Assembly (NCBI GenBank): GCA_037445555.1
Contig: JBBIKG010000011.1
Span: 1-64,000, forward strand
Direction of reading: 5' to 3'
Length of the DNA stretch: 64,000 nt
Source: JAAYJT01 sp037445555
GTDB taxonomy: Bacteria; Bacteroidota; Bacteroidia; Bacteroidales; JAAYJT01
Part shown: in pieces, positions 24,914-34,522 of the stretch
How the letters are laid out: every line of letters starts with the position of its first letter
Numbering within the stretch: position 1 is the first letter of the stretch
Notes under the pieces: generated by a model
Seen by the model: only the letters and a program-made list of their open reading frames with translations
Told to the model about the DNA's origin: nothing
Databases searched by the model: none
Made by a program: the position numbers and the translations under genes

Positions 24914-27900
24914 TTGATCTTGAAAACCGGCAAAATTATCAAAAAAGCACTGAATATAATCGCGTGGGTAATCACCTCAGTTATGGTGTTGTTCGCAGCG
25001 ATTGTTCTGATTGCCCAATTTCCGCCTGTACAAAACTACCTCGCCCGGCATGTGGTCAGATACCTCAGCAGCGAACTGGGAACAAATGTCTATGTCGAGC
25101 AAGTCAGCCTGAGCTTTCCGTATACTCTTGAGTTAACAAAGTTTGGTATAGACGACCGCCACAGCAATCCCATCCTCACGGCAGGAAGCCTCCAGGTACG
25201 GCTGCAAAGCCTGCTGAAGAAAGAAGATGTTTTAAGATTCAGCAGCATTCGTCTTGATGATCCGGTGATTAACGTGATGAAGTATGAAGGACAAGAGGAC
25301 TACAACATAGATTTTCTGATAAAATATCTGGCATCTTCTGACACAACTGCGACAGGAACAGCTCCTCTGTTGTTTAGCCTTACCAACCTGTCGGTTAACA
25401 ATGCCTCGCTGAGGATACGCGATCTGAATAAATTCTCTTCTGCAGCTCGAATAGAGCCTGACAATCTTTTTGTTGAGCATTTAAGCCTGGATGCCAGCCG
25501 TATCAGCTATGTGAATGATACGTTGTCGTTAAGGCTTAACCAGCTTTCGGTTGTGGAGCAATCTGGTCTGTCGGTTAGAAAGCTGGCAGCAGAGTTGATG
25601 GTCTGCCCCACAGGCATTGAACTGAAAAATGTCATCATTCAAACCGAAGTTTCAGATCTGCTTTTCGATGTACACGCTTCGTTTACTAATTATTCTGCTT
25701 TCGCATCATTTGCCGACAGTGTGTATTTCAAGATAAATCTCATGCCATCTGAGTTCAATACCACTGACCTTTCATGCATTGCTCCTGAGTTGAAAGGTAT
25801 GGACAATCTGATTAACATCGAAGGAAAAATCTCCGGACAGCTAAGCAGTCTGAACATCGATGATCTTAAGTTTAGCTACGGCAGTTCGACTTCGTTCAAA
25901 GGTAATATTTCTTTACAGGGGTTACCTGTCGTCGATGAAACCTTTATCCACCTGAAGGTGAAAGATTTTCAAACAATTGCATCTGACATCACAGCATTCC
26001 GGTTGCCTGCTGCACTGGACAAGCGCACCATCAGGATTCCAGACCCTCTGAACCAAATCAGGCGGTTAAAAGCAAAAGCTGTCTTTACAGGGTTCTTTAC
26101 CGATTTTGTTTCCTACGGGACATTCACCACCGACATCGGCAAAATTGCCACCGACCTGTCTCTTAAATACGATTTCATGGCAGAGCGACTCCAGTTTAAA
26201 GGGACACTGGCCACCCGGAATTTTGATATCGGAACAATGCTGAATGACCGGGGAAACCTGGGAATTGTGAATGTTAAAGCCAACATTGAAGGAGTTAACA
26301 CAGAACGATCGGGATTCGATATGGTATTCAATGCGGAGGTTGATTCCTTTGATTTCAGAGGTAATAATTATCGCCAGATGCAGGTCAGAGGCGAGCTGCG
26401 CGATCGCAAGTTCGACGGGCAGTTATCTGTTTCCGATGAGCTTTTGCACCTGGGCTTCCAGGGACTTGTTGATCTGAACATGGATCCCCCAGTATTCGAT
26501 TTTCATGCGCTGATACAAGACGCAAAACTGGCCGAAATGAACCTTGTGGACCGTGATAAAAGTGCCACTCTTAATACAAAACTTACATTTAATTTTTCGG
26601 GTCTCGAGCCTGATAACCTCAAAGGAAAGATGGTAGCAGAAAATACCTCTTACAAGGAGTTGGGCAAACAAGCTTATGTAAGGGAAGCTACTTTACAGGC
26701 CGACCCCACGAAAGGTCAGAAAAAGGTGCTGACTTTCCGCTCGGATATAGCCGATGCCGATATAGAAGGAATGTTTGATTATGCCAGGCTATGGCCTGCG
26801 TTGCAGAAACTAGCTACACATCTTGTGCCGGCACTAAAATCCTTAGATACCAGCTCGGTCATTTTGCCTGACCAGGTTTTTAATACAACACTTAGATTAA
26901 AGAATGTTTCAGCTGTCACAGATATCTTTGTGCCTGGAATACAGTTTGGTGCGGGCACTCTCGTGACTGCCGGCTTTGACAGCCGGGCAAAAACATTCAA
27001 ACTTACGGCTAAAAGCCCTATGATGCTGGCGGGAGAAGTGCGGATTAACAATCCCGAAATCCAGGTCGAAGCATTCGACAAAGGCCTGATCCTTTCAGGA
27101 CAAGCTTCGACAGTCAATCTGCAGAGCCAGGATCCGACCGATGAACTGAGCCTGCGACTTGATGATGTCAGGTTGGCTTCATCCCTGTCTGGAGATAGCC
27201 TGAACTATAAAATTGGCTGGAAGGACACCCGTGCTCAAAATAATAACAAAAGCTTCATCTCAGGGATCTTTTCTCTTTCAACCAATCCGGTAATAGAACT
27301 AGGTATACGTGAGTCGTCGGTGTGGATTGATAACAGGCTCTGGAATTTTAATACATCCAACAATATTCTGTTCTGGAACCGGAACATCACAGTGAATGAC
27401 CTGGCCTTCGAATGCTCTAACCAAAAGATTGCTGTGAATGGCGTGATATCTGACAATCCTGAAGATAAACTCGGAGTTGCACTGAACCATATCGACCTTT
27501 CTACTTTCAGCTCACTTCTGCAGTATTACGGCCTCGATGCCGGAGGAACACTCAACGGGTCAGCAACTATCCGCAACCTCTACACCAGCCCTACTGTGGT
27601 ATCTGGGATTTCGGTGAAAAGCTTTTCATTCAACAAGGAATTGCTCGGCGACCTGCATGGCGTGGTGGATTGGGATGCCGAGAACGAGGTCTTCAATGTG
27701 AATGCAGCCATCACGGTAAGTGGTGAAGCCGAAATCGCAACTCCCTTCCAGCTGAAAGGAAAATACTTCCCATCAGGGGAGGAAAATAAACTCGATTTCG
27801 GCATTACTCTGACCAATTTCAGAATCAAGCTCTTTGAGCCCTACCTGGTTGATATTGTGTCAAACCTGAACGGCCTGGCCAGTGGCACCCTGAAGCTGCA

Positions 27901-29413
27901 GGGAGATTTCGAAGCCCCCGTTCTGCTGGGTATGCTGAGTCTTATGCGAACTGAGTTCAAACTCGATTATACCAATGTCGTGTACTCTTTTGCCGACAAT
28001 GTTTCATTCGCAAAAGACAAAATATATGCCAGCAATATTAAATTGAATGATAGCTACGGTAATACCGGGCTATGTGATATTGTGGTGCACCACGACCATT
28101 TCATTAACCCCAGGCTCGATCTCAAAGTTAAAGCCACGAATCTGGCAGGGCTTAATACCGATGCCTCGCTGAACTCACTTTTCTATGGAAATGCGTTTGT
28201 TACCGGCAACCTTAGCCTCAGCGGTCCTTTTGATGATCTAAGCATGAGTTTGGATTTAAAATCTGATCCGCGCACTTCCATCACGATTCCCATTACTTAC
28301 GCAGTTGACATCGCCGATAACAGCTTCATCGCTTTCATAAATCCGGGGGATACCCTTCTGAGTGCTCCTCCGGAAATCAGCGCTTCCTCGGTGTTTAAAA
28401 TGCAGATGGACTTTGATATCACCAATGATGCGCTCATCCAGCTCTACCTGCCTTATCAGCTAGGTAATATACGCGCCTCGGGCGAAGGTAAGATGAGCCT
28501 GCGCTATCATTCCACCGGCGATTTTTCGATGTATGGCGACTATTACCCAAATCAGGGTACGTTTCTTTTCACCTTGCAGAACATCATTAACCGGCCATTT
28601 ATACTTGAGAACGGTGGGGTGATACGTTGGAGCGGAGACCCCTATAATGCAGATATTGACATTAGTGGCTTGTACAAGCTCAAGGTGAATCTGAACAGCC
28701 TTCCGGGGATCAATGAAGAATACCGTAACCGCCGTTTTCCGGTAGACTGTGTTGTCAAACTCAGGAACAACCTGATGAACCCCGATATCCTTTTCAGCAT
28801 CCGTATGCCCAGCGTAGATGAAAATGTGCAGCGTCAGGTTTTCAGTTCGCTCGATACAACCAACCAGGTGCTGATGAGCCAGCAGATTATATCACTTCTG
28901 ACCATCGGTAATTTCAATTTTTCTGTCGAACAGGGAAACATTGCTTCAACCATCGGAGCCTCTTCTATCGATATTATTTCGAGCCAGGTGAGCAACTGGC
29001 TGTCGCAGCTCAGTCAAGACTTGGACATAGGTGTAAATTACCGGCCTGGAGACAAAGTGTCGCGCGAAGAGTTGGAGCTGGCTTTGTCGACCCAGCTTTT
29101 TAACGATCGAGTGCTGATTGACGGCAATTTTCTGGTTGGAAATACGAGCAACCGCAATGCGAGTAATGTAGTCGGGGACGTCAATATTGAGTTTCTGCTC
29201 ACATCCGACGGCCGGTTGAGGGTCAGGGCGTTTAATAAATACAATGACCTGGATATCACTCGTCGCGAAGCTCCCTACACGCAGGGGGTAGGACTGTTTT
29301 ACAGGCGGGAGTTCAATGACTTGAACGACTTGCTGAAACGGCGCCCTATTGCTCCGGTCAAAGGCGAGTTGAATACCAGTTCGTCCGAACCTCAGGCTCA
29401 AGATAGCCCCTGA
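24914..29413 (+). CDS. tamB: TamB/YdbH-like translocation and assembly protein
   Basis: A very long (1499 aa) periplasm-spanning protein of the AsmA/TamB group. An N-terminal transmembrane anchor (about 15-37) is followed by more than a thousand residues of beta-rich repeats that form a hydrophobic groove. The C-terminal DUF490 domain contains VVKLRNNLMNPDILFSIRMPS and VDENVQRQVFSSLD. The family moves phospholipids or assists outer-membrane protein assembly between the membranes. The first plausible start is TTG 24914 (or TTG 24920): the next ATG, codon 24, would cut away half of the anchor. It is divergent from tsaD with only six bases between start codons. There is no TamA-like gene in the window. 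Confidence 0.9.
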   Translation: MILKTGKIIKKALNIIAWVITSVMVLFAAIVLIAQFPPVQNYLARHVVRYLSSELGTNVYVEQVSLSFPYTLELTKFGIDDRHSNPILTAGSLQVRLQSLLKKEDVLRFSSIRLDDPVINVMKYEGQEDYNIDFLIKYLASSDTTATGTAPLLFSLTNLSVNNASLRIRDLNKFSSAARIEPDNLFVEHLSLDASRISYVNDTLSLRLNQLSVVEQSGLSVRKLAAELMVCPTGIELKNVIIQTEVSDLLFDVHASFTNYSAFASFADSVYFKINLMPSEFNTTDLSCIAPELKGMDNLINIEGKISGQLSSLNIDDLKFSYGSSTSFKGNISLQGLPVVDETFIHLKVKDFQTIASDITAFRLPAALDKRTIRIPDPLNQIRRLKAKAVFTGFFTDFVSYGTFTTDIGKIATDLSLKYDFMAERLQFKGTLATRNFDIGTMLNDRGNLGIVNVKANIEGVNTERSGFDMVFNAEVDSFDFRGNNYRQMQVRGELRDRKFDGQLSVSDELLHLGFQGLVDLNMDPPVFDFHALIQDAKLAEMNLVDRDKSATLNTKLTFNFSGLEPDNLKGKMVAENTSYKELGKQAYVREATLQADPTKGQKKVLTFRSDIADADIEGMFDYARLWPALQKLATHLVPALKSLDTSSVILPDQVFNTTLRLKNVSAVTDIFVPGIQFGAGTLVTAGFDSRAKTFKLTAKSPMMLAGEVRINNPEIQVEAFDKGLILSGQASTVNLQSQDPTDELSLRLDDVRLASSLSGDSLNYKIGWKDTRAQNNNKSFISGIFSLSTNPVIELGIRESSVWIDNRLWNFNTSNNILFWNRNITVNDLAFECSNQKIAVNGVISDNPEDKLGVALNHIDLSTFSSLLQYYGLDAGGTLNGSATIRNLYTSPTVVSGISVKSFSFNKELLGDLHGVVDWDAENEVFNVNAAITVSGEAEIATPFQLKGKYFPSGEENKLDFGITLTNFRIKLFEPYLVDIVSNLNGLASGTLKLQGDFEAPVLLGMLSLMRTEFKLDYTNVVYSFADNVSFAKDKIYASNIKLNDSYGNTGLCDIVVHHDHFINPRLDLKVKATNLAGLNTDASLNSLFYGNAFVTGNLSLSGPFDDLSMSLDLKSDPRTSITIPITYAVDIADNSFIAFINPGDTLLSAPPEISASSVFKMQMDFDITNDALIQLYLPYQLGNIRASGEGKMSLRYHSTGDFSMYGDYYPNQGTFLFTLQNIINRPFILENGGVIRWSGDPYNADIDISGLYKLKVNLNSLPGINEEYRNRRFPVDCVVKLRNNLMNPDILFSIRMPSVDENVQRQVFSSLDTTNQVLMSQQIISLLTIGNFNFSVEQGNIASTIGASSIDIISSQVSNWLSQLSQDLDIGVNYRPGDKVSREELELALSTQLFNDRVLIDGNFLVGNTSNRNASNVVGDVNIEFLLTSDGRLRVRAFNKYNDLDITRREAPYTQGVGLFYRREFNDLNDLLKRRPIAPVKGELNTSSSEPQAQDSP

Positions 29414-29538
29414 AAGAATTTTCGCTGAATGCCGAAGGACAGCTTCGCCATATACCGATGAAACTGGCGCCTTATGTATAGCGCCCTGATAGCTTTGACA
29501 CACCTTAGCGGAGATCTGAAACTTGTTTGACAAAACGC

Positions 29539-29546
29539 TATATTTG
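29539..29546 (+). promoter_or_regulatory. Possible -7 element for the helicase-nuclease gene
   Basis: TATATTTG is an exact TAnnTTTG match 31 bases upstream of the ATG at 29578. The TTTG at 29526-29529 is too close to act as a standard -33 box. The rest of the 29414-29577 spacer has a weak GGCGC/GCGCC repeat without a T run and no other feature I can support. Confidence 0.45.
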
Positions 29547-29577
29547 TTCTTGGCACCTATGGTGATCCCCTGATATC

Positions 29578-32500
29578 ATGCGAAACTTCACGGTATATAA
29601 TTCTTCGGCAGGATCAGGCAAAACATTTACCCTGGTAAGGGATTACCTGATCCTGGTAATGCAAAACCCTGAACGTTTTGCTTCTATTTTGGCGGTCACC
29701 TTCACAAACAAGGCAGCCAATGAAATGAAGCAGCGGGTAATCCGCGCCCTGACCAACCTGAACCAGCCCCATGAAAAATGGAGTCAAGAGAGCAAGGTTC
29801 TCGCTGCATACATTCAGGAGCAGCTGGGGTGCGACCAGAGTGCAGTCTGCAAAAATGCTTCGTACATCACCCACCTTATTCTGCATAATTACAGCGACTT
29901 TGCCGTTTCGACCATCGATAGCTTTATGCAGAGGGTTATACGCACTTTCAGCATCGATCTGAACCTTCCTCATGATTATCAGATCGAACTTGATAACAAG
30001 TCGCTCCTTGTTAAAGCGGTCGACCGGCTGATAGATAAAATTGGAGTCGATCCGGAACTCACCAAACTGTTGGTGCGTTTTGCTGAAAACAAAGCTGAGG
30101 AGGACAAAAGCTGGCAAATTGATCGTGATATTAAAAATATTGCAAAATCGCTGTTCGACGAAGAAGGAATGGAGCTGCGCGATGCGCTAAAGGATGTGGA
30201 CTACTATAAGTTTACTGAGGCTGACAAAGCATTGCGAAAGTGGATTTCGGGGTTTGAAAGTAACATGAGTGCCATCGGACAGGCCGCTCTAAACTTGATT
30301 GATCAGGCCGGCCTTACCGAATCAGATTTCTACCATCGAAAGTCCGGGATATATGGTTTTTTTGCCAAGCTCACGAAGAAGAATTTTAAAGAGGCACAGA
30401 ACCCTAACTCATACATTAACATTACCCTTCACGAGGATAAATGGAGTTCCGCTTCAGCAAGCAGAGCTGCTGCGGAAGCTATTCGAGCCATTAAGGCCTC
30501 ACTTACCGATCTATACAACAAAGGAATTTCCTTGCTTAGTGATCAGGGTCCAAAGTATTTCCTGTACCAGTTACTAAGTGCCCAACTGATACCCACTGCC
30601 GTGCTGAATGAAGTCAGAAAAATGTTACTTCTCATACAGGAAGAAGACCGGTTGCTGCCCATTGCCGAGTTTAATCACATCGTAGCCCGGATTACATTTG
30701 ATCAGCCAGTGCCATTTATTTATGAACGAATAGGTTCGAAATTCAGAAATTTCATGATCGATGAATTTCAGGATACCTCGGTGCTGCAATGGCAAAACAT
30801 CCTGCCTCTGATCGACAATTCCCTGGCATACGGCCAGTTTAACCTTGTGGTAGGCGATGGCAAACAGGCAATTTATCGCTGGCGAAACGGAAAAGTAGAG
30901 CAGTTTGCGAGTCTTCCGAAACTGCTGACCTACAATTCAGACCTTGACCGGGAAAGGGAACAGGCTCTTGAACGAAATTATTATCGGTCTGAGCTTTCTA
31001 AAAATTTTCGCTCACACCGAACGATTGTCGAATTCAACAACACCTTTTTCAGCTTCACGGCAAATGCATATCGCGGTGTACTTGGCAGTATTTACGACAC
31101 CGTGGAGCAGTCCTTCAGAGAAGACAAATCCGATGGACTTGTACAGATAGAGTTTTTTGATGCCAAGTCCAAAGAGCAATGGGTGGCGAGGCAACACGAA
31201 CGCGTGCTGGAAATCATCGTGCATTTATCGGAGAGCAACTATGCATTCCGAAACCTGGCTATACTTTGCCGTGAAAATGAAGAGTGTCTGAAGCTGGCAA
31301 AATATCTTTTGAGTCAGGGAATACCTGTTATTTCATCCGATTCACTTAGTATCGGAAGCTCACCCAGGGTGCGGCTGGTGATGGCTTTCATGCGGTTTAT
31401 CATCAACCCGAGTGATACCCTGGCGGCCATCGAAGCCGCCGATCTCCTGCTCGTAAATTGCTTACTCCCAGCTTCTGAAGAAACCGAAGGTTTTGACCAG
31501 ATACTGGATAATATCCTCATACAGCACCAGGAATCAAGAAGCCGCAAAGTGGATGTTGAGAAATTCTGCAGCTGGCTCTCGACCAAAGGATATGCCCTTA
31601 TGCTCAATCACTTTCAAGAATTGAATGCGTATGAGATTGTGTTCGGGCTGATCCGGCTTTTCGGGTGGCAGCATAAGGCCGATATTTACCTGCAGTTCCT
31701 GCTCGAAGAGTTTCATAAGAAATTAATCAATAATACTCTGCACACGGATACCCTGATGGACTGGTGGGACACCAAGGGATACGAAACCTCCGTGGTATTT
31801 CCGGACACCATTGACGCGGTGCAGATCATGACGATACACAAATCAAAAGGTCTTGAATTTCCGGTAGTGATATATCCTTTTGCCAATACCGAAGTAAAGC
31901 TGAGAAACGAATCTGCCTGGTTTCAGGTTGAAGATGAGATGCTTAAGGATATTCCTGCGGCCTATCTGCCTCTGTCGGGACTTGGCAACACCGAACTGTG
32001 CCATTTCATGGAAAACGAAATAAACAAGACTTTACTTGATACGGTAAATCTGGCCTATGTTGCCTTTACCCGTGCCGAACAAAGGTTATATGTCCTAACG
32101 GAAGCAAAACCCGAAAAGGCCACAGAGAACATGAGTATCGCCGGTTTTATATGGAACTTTCTTTCCGCGAAGGCTCCGGACCTGCAATGCAAGGCAGGAG
32201 AGACCTATACCCTTGGGCGTGAGTTTGAAATACCTAAACCATCCGTAACTGCGGAAACAGACGAAATTTTTTGCCAGGAGGGAGAAATGGATGTTGATAA
32301 TGTTGAAACCCGCATCGTGATCGCCAGCCGGGCTCCTGAAGCATGGGTGGAGGACGCAGATGACAGTGCTAGACGTTTTGGCCGGATTATCCACACCATC
32401 ATGGCCCGGATCCGAAAACTATCAGAGGCTCTGTCAGAAGCTGAAAAGCTGTATGCTGCCGGCGAAATACCTCCTGATGATTTTGAGGAGATCAGGAAAA

Positions 32501-32796
32501 AACTCATCAAGCTTGCCGGCGAGGAAAAACTTCGCACAATATTTGAGCAGCAAGGCGATGTGCTGACGGAGTGTGAATTATTGAAAACCGATGGAAAACT
32601 CTTCCGCCCCGACCGAATGGTAATTGTTGACACCGAAAGCTGCCTGTTATACGAATTCAAGACCGGCATTCATGAGCAAGCACATGAGATGCAGATCCGG
32701 AATTATATTCAGATTTTAAAGAGTGCGGGATATACACGCGTAAAAGGCTACCTGGTGTATCTTTCCGACCAGCCACAGGTGATAGAATGTAATTGA
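29578..32796 (+). CDS. RecB/AddA-like UvrD helicase-nuclease
   Basis: A 1072-aa ATP-dependent helicase-nuclease, probably the large subunit of an AddAB/RecBCD-type complex for double-strand break processing. Helicase superfamily 1 motifs are present: Walker A SSAGSGKTFT (9-18), Ia FTNKAANEMKQR, II MIDEFQDTS (about 390), III VVGDGKQAIYRWR, and later MTIHKSKGLEFPVV and YVAFTRAEQRLYV. The C-terminal PD-(D/E)xK-like nuclease domain ends with DRMVI, LLYEFKTG and MQIRNYIQIL, in which Glu replaces the more common Asp before the xK. The usual partner AddB is not next to it. Its stop codon abuts the stop of the convergent permease gene with no intervening base. Confidence 0.92.
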   Translation: MRNFTVYNSSAGSGKTFTLVRDYLILVMQNPERFASILAVTFTNKAANEMKQRVIRALTNLNQPHEKWSQESKVLAAYIQEQLGCDQSAVCKNASYITHLILHNYSDFAVSTIDSFMQRVIRTFSIDLNLPHDYQIELDNKSLLVKAVDRLIDKIGVDPELTKLLVRFAENKAEEDKSWQIDRDIKNIAKSLFDEEGMELRDALKDVDYYKFTEADKALRKWISGFESNMSAIGQAALNLIDQAGLTESDFYHRKSGIYGFFAKLTKKNFKEAQNPNSYINITLHEDKWSSASASRAAAEAIRAIKASLTDLYNKGISLLSDQGPKYFLYQLLSAQLIPTAVLNEVRKMLLLIQEEDRLLPIAEFNHIVARITFDQPVPFIYERIGSKFRNFMIDEFQDTSVLQWQNILPLIDNSLAYGQFNLVVGDGKQAIYRWRNGKVEQFASLPKLLTYNSDLDREREQALERNYYRSELSKNFRSHRTIVEFNNTFFSFTANAYRGVLGSIYDTVEQSFREDKSDGLVQIEFFDAKSKEQWVARQHERVLEIIVHLSESNYAFRNLAILCRENEECLKLAKYLLSQGIPVISSDSLSIGSSPRVRLVMAFMRFIINPSDTLAAIEAADLLLVNCLLPASEETEGFDQILDNILIQHQESRSRKVDVEKFCSWLSTKGYALMLNHFQELNAYEIVFGLIRLFGWQHKADIYLQFLLEEFHKKLINNTLHTDTLMDWWDTKGYETSVVFPDTIDAVQIMTIHKSKGLEFPVVIYPFANTEVKLRNESAWFQVEDEMLKDIPAAYLPLSGLGNTELCHFMENEINKTLLDTVNLAYVAFTRAEQRLYVLTEAKPEKATENMSIAGFIWNFLSAKAPDLQCKAGETYTLGREFEIPKPSVTAETDEIFCQEGEMDVDNVETRIVIASRAPEAWVEDADDSARRFGRIIHTIMARIRKLSEALSEAEKLYAAGEIPPDDFEEIRKKLIKLAGEEKLRTIFEQQGDVLTECELLKTDGKLFRPDRMVIVDTESCLLYEFKTGIHEQAHEMQIRNYIQILKSAGYTRVKGYLVYLSDQPQVIECN

Positions 32797-34032
32797 CTAA
32801 AGGTTTGATCTCCCTGCGATTTTGACATCCAGAGCATCGCGCAACCCGTTTCCGATTATCATAAACGCCATTACGCTCAGCATGATAGCCAGACCGGGAA
32901 TGATGGCAAGGTAGGCCTTGTCGAGGATAATGTAGGAATAGTTGTCACGTATCATGTTACCCCATGATGGCACGGGTGGCTGAACACCCAGGCCAAGAAA
33001 ACTCAGTCCGGCTTCAATTAGGATGGCTGCGGCAAAATTGCTGGCTGAGATTACAATGACGGGCGCAAGTATGTTAGGCAGTATATGCCGGGTGATGATA
33101 CGAAAATGACCAAACCCCAAAGCTCTTGCGGCTTCAATGTACTCTTTCTCGCGCACCGACAGAATCTGTCCGCGGACAACCCTGGCCACATCCACCCACA
33201 TCGTCATCCCTACAGCTACAAATATCTGCCAGAATCCTTTGCCGAGTGCAAACGTGATGGCAATCACAAGCAGTAAGGTAGGTATCGACCACACCACATT
33301 GATAAACCAGACCACCAACGAATCCACCCACCCCCTGAAATACCCCCCGAGCGAGCCGATAATCAGGCCGGCGACCAGCGAGATAATCACTGAAATCAGT
33401 CCAACAGAAAGGCTTACCCTTGTTCCGATCATCAGCATACTGAGCACATCGCGCCCGTGCCGGTCGGTACCCAGCCAGAATGTTTTTTTAACCATACTTT
33501 CGCTTACCACTCGCGAACGGAGCTCAGTTGTTGAATGGCACCAGCGGCTTTGATCGGCACCGGTGAAACAAACCGTATCATTTTCGAACACGTACATGGG
33601 CTTGTCGGCCAAAGGATACAATACATCAGCAAGAGCGAAGGATTGTGTGCGAATGAGTGCGCCGGGGAAGGGGTCGTATCCGGTAATGACAACACTGTCG
33701 TTCACAAAGGACAGATTGCTGTATGGAATGATGAGAAGCCGGCTTGTGCGCCCGTAGATCATCTGCCTGATGACTCCTCCAGGATTCGATACCGTATTTT
33801 TTTGTATCCTGATCATCGGAACGGAAAATCCTGGAGGTTGTGCTGATATCTCGATGTATTGCTGGTTGGCATTTGGCGACGGATCGGGGGTGATGGTATA
33901 TCCCAGTACGGCGATGACAGCAAATACAAGCAGAAAGATTAAGGCTACGCAAGTTAATGGCTGACGTATCAGCCGCAGCAGAGGGTGGCGCTGAGCCTCT
34001 CTGTATGGCTTGTGTGTTGATATTATAGGCAT
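32797..34032 (-). CDS. ABC transporter permease, DppC/OppC family
   Basis: An inner-membrane permease for peptide, nickel or related uptake. The 411-aa protein starts with an OppC-type N-terminal helix (about 25-48), then has a long extracytoplasmic loop (about 50-180), longer than in enteric DppC but usual in Bacteroidota. The BPD permease domain follows with five helices and the ATPase-contact EAA loop YIEAARALGFGHF. No DppB, ATPase or binding protein gene is adjacent, so this is an orphan subunit whose partners must be encoded elsewhere. ATG 34032 (MPIIST) was preferred to ATG 34065. Convergent with the helicase-nuclease gene. Confidence 0.88.
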   Translation of the reverse strand: MPIISTHKPYREAQRHPLLRLIRQPLTCVALIFLLVFAVIAVLGYTITPDPSPNANQQYIEISAQPPGFSVPMIRIQKNTVSNPGGVIRQMIYGRTSRLLIIPYSNLSFVNDSVVITGYDPFPGALIRTQSFALADVLYPLADKPMYVFENDTVCFTGADQSRWCHSTTELRSRVVSESMVKKTFWLGTDRHGRDVLSMLMIGTRVSLSVGLISVIISLVAGLIIGSLGGYFRGWVDSLVVWFINVVWSIPTLLLVIAITFALGKGFWQIFVAVGMTMWVDVARVVRGQILSVREKEYIEAARALGFGHFRIITRHILPNILAPVIVISASNFAAAILIEAGLSFLGLGVQPPVPSWGNMIRDNYSYIILDKAYLAIIPGLAIMLSVMAFMIIGNGLRDALDVKIAGRSNL

Positions 34033-34111
34033 GGCAGCACAAAGTTGCTTAAAAATGACATGCATCGTGGAACGAATTTTTAGTGCACTGCAGATTTTGA
34101 TAAAAAAATAT

Positions 34112-34119
34112 TATTTTTG
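34112..34119 (+). promoter_or_regulatory. -7 element of the tRNA-His promoter
   Basis: TATTTTTG is an exact TAnnTTTG match ending 12 bases before the first tRNA base, so transcription would begin only a few bases upstream of the mature 5' end. No TTG occurs at the usual -33 distance. Confidence 0.5.
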
Positions 34120-34131
34120 CATCCTCATTAT

Positions 34132-34206
34132 GGTGGCTATAGCTCAGTTGGTTAGAGCATCAGATTGTGGTTCTGAGGGTCGTGGGTTCGAATCCCATTA
34201 GCCACC
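34132..34206 (+). tRNA. tRNA-His (anticodon GTG)
   Basis: A 75-nt cloverleaf with the hallmark extra 5' G(-1) opposite discriminator C73. The acceptor is GTGGCTA paired with TAGCCAC, the D arm contains AGCTCAGTTGGTTAGAGC, the anticodon stem TCAGA/TCTGA closes the loop TTGTGGT with GTG at 34-36, and the T arm has GGTTCGAATCC. CCA is not encoded. It forms a stand-alone unit with its own -7 box and a strong terminator at 34242-34282. Confidence 0.96.
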
Positions 34207-34241
34207 CAAACAGCCCGGATGGGCGATGGGGAAATGGAGCA

Positions 34242-34282
34242 AGCCACTGCAAAACACACGTTTTCAGTGGCTTTTTGTTTTT
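34242..34282 (+). terminator. Intrinsic terminator of tRNA-His
   Basis: The stem AGCCACTG/CAGTGGCT (34242-34249 and 34265-34272) extends inward through AAAAC/GTTTT with one bulged C and a four-base loop, and is followed by a T-rich tract (TTTTGTTTTT). The outer six bases of each arm repeat the tRNA acceptor arm sequences (AGCCAC and GTGGCT). Confidence 0.85.
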
Positions 34283-34284
34283 CT

Positions 34285-34522
34285 GACATGCGCCGGAAAG
34301 CATCTAAAAACATTTGTCAGCTTCCCCGGACTTTGGCCATTTAAAATTAGAGGAATAAATAAAATGATGGCGCCATGCCCGGAGGCAGAGAAATCATGTC
34401 TTTTGGCAGATAATGGCCAGAGCGCTGGCGTTCCGGCAGGCTTAACGACCAGTGCAGACATTTGAGAAAACCACTAAAGGGGTCTGGTGACCAAAGCCTT
34501 AGCCGGGCAGGGGTAAATCGGA
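34285..34522. other. Non-coding spacer, nothing recognised
   Basis: Between the tRNA-His terminator and the stop codon of the S9 peptidase I see no convincing reading frame, RNA or repeat. Short frames on both strands lack start context and are not supported. Confidence 0.6.

Noticed and set aside
29468..29496. GGCGC/GCGCC repeat as terminator of tamB
   Set aside because: The stem is only five bases with a ten-base loop and has no T run.
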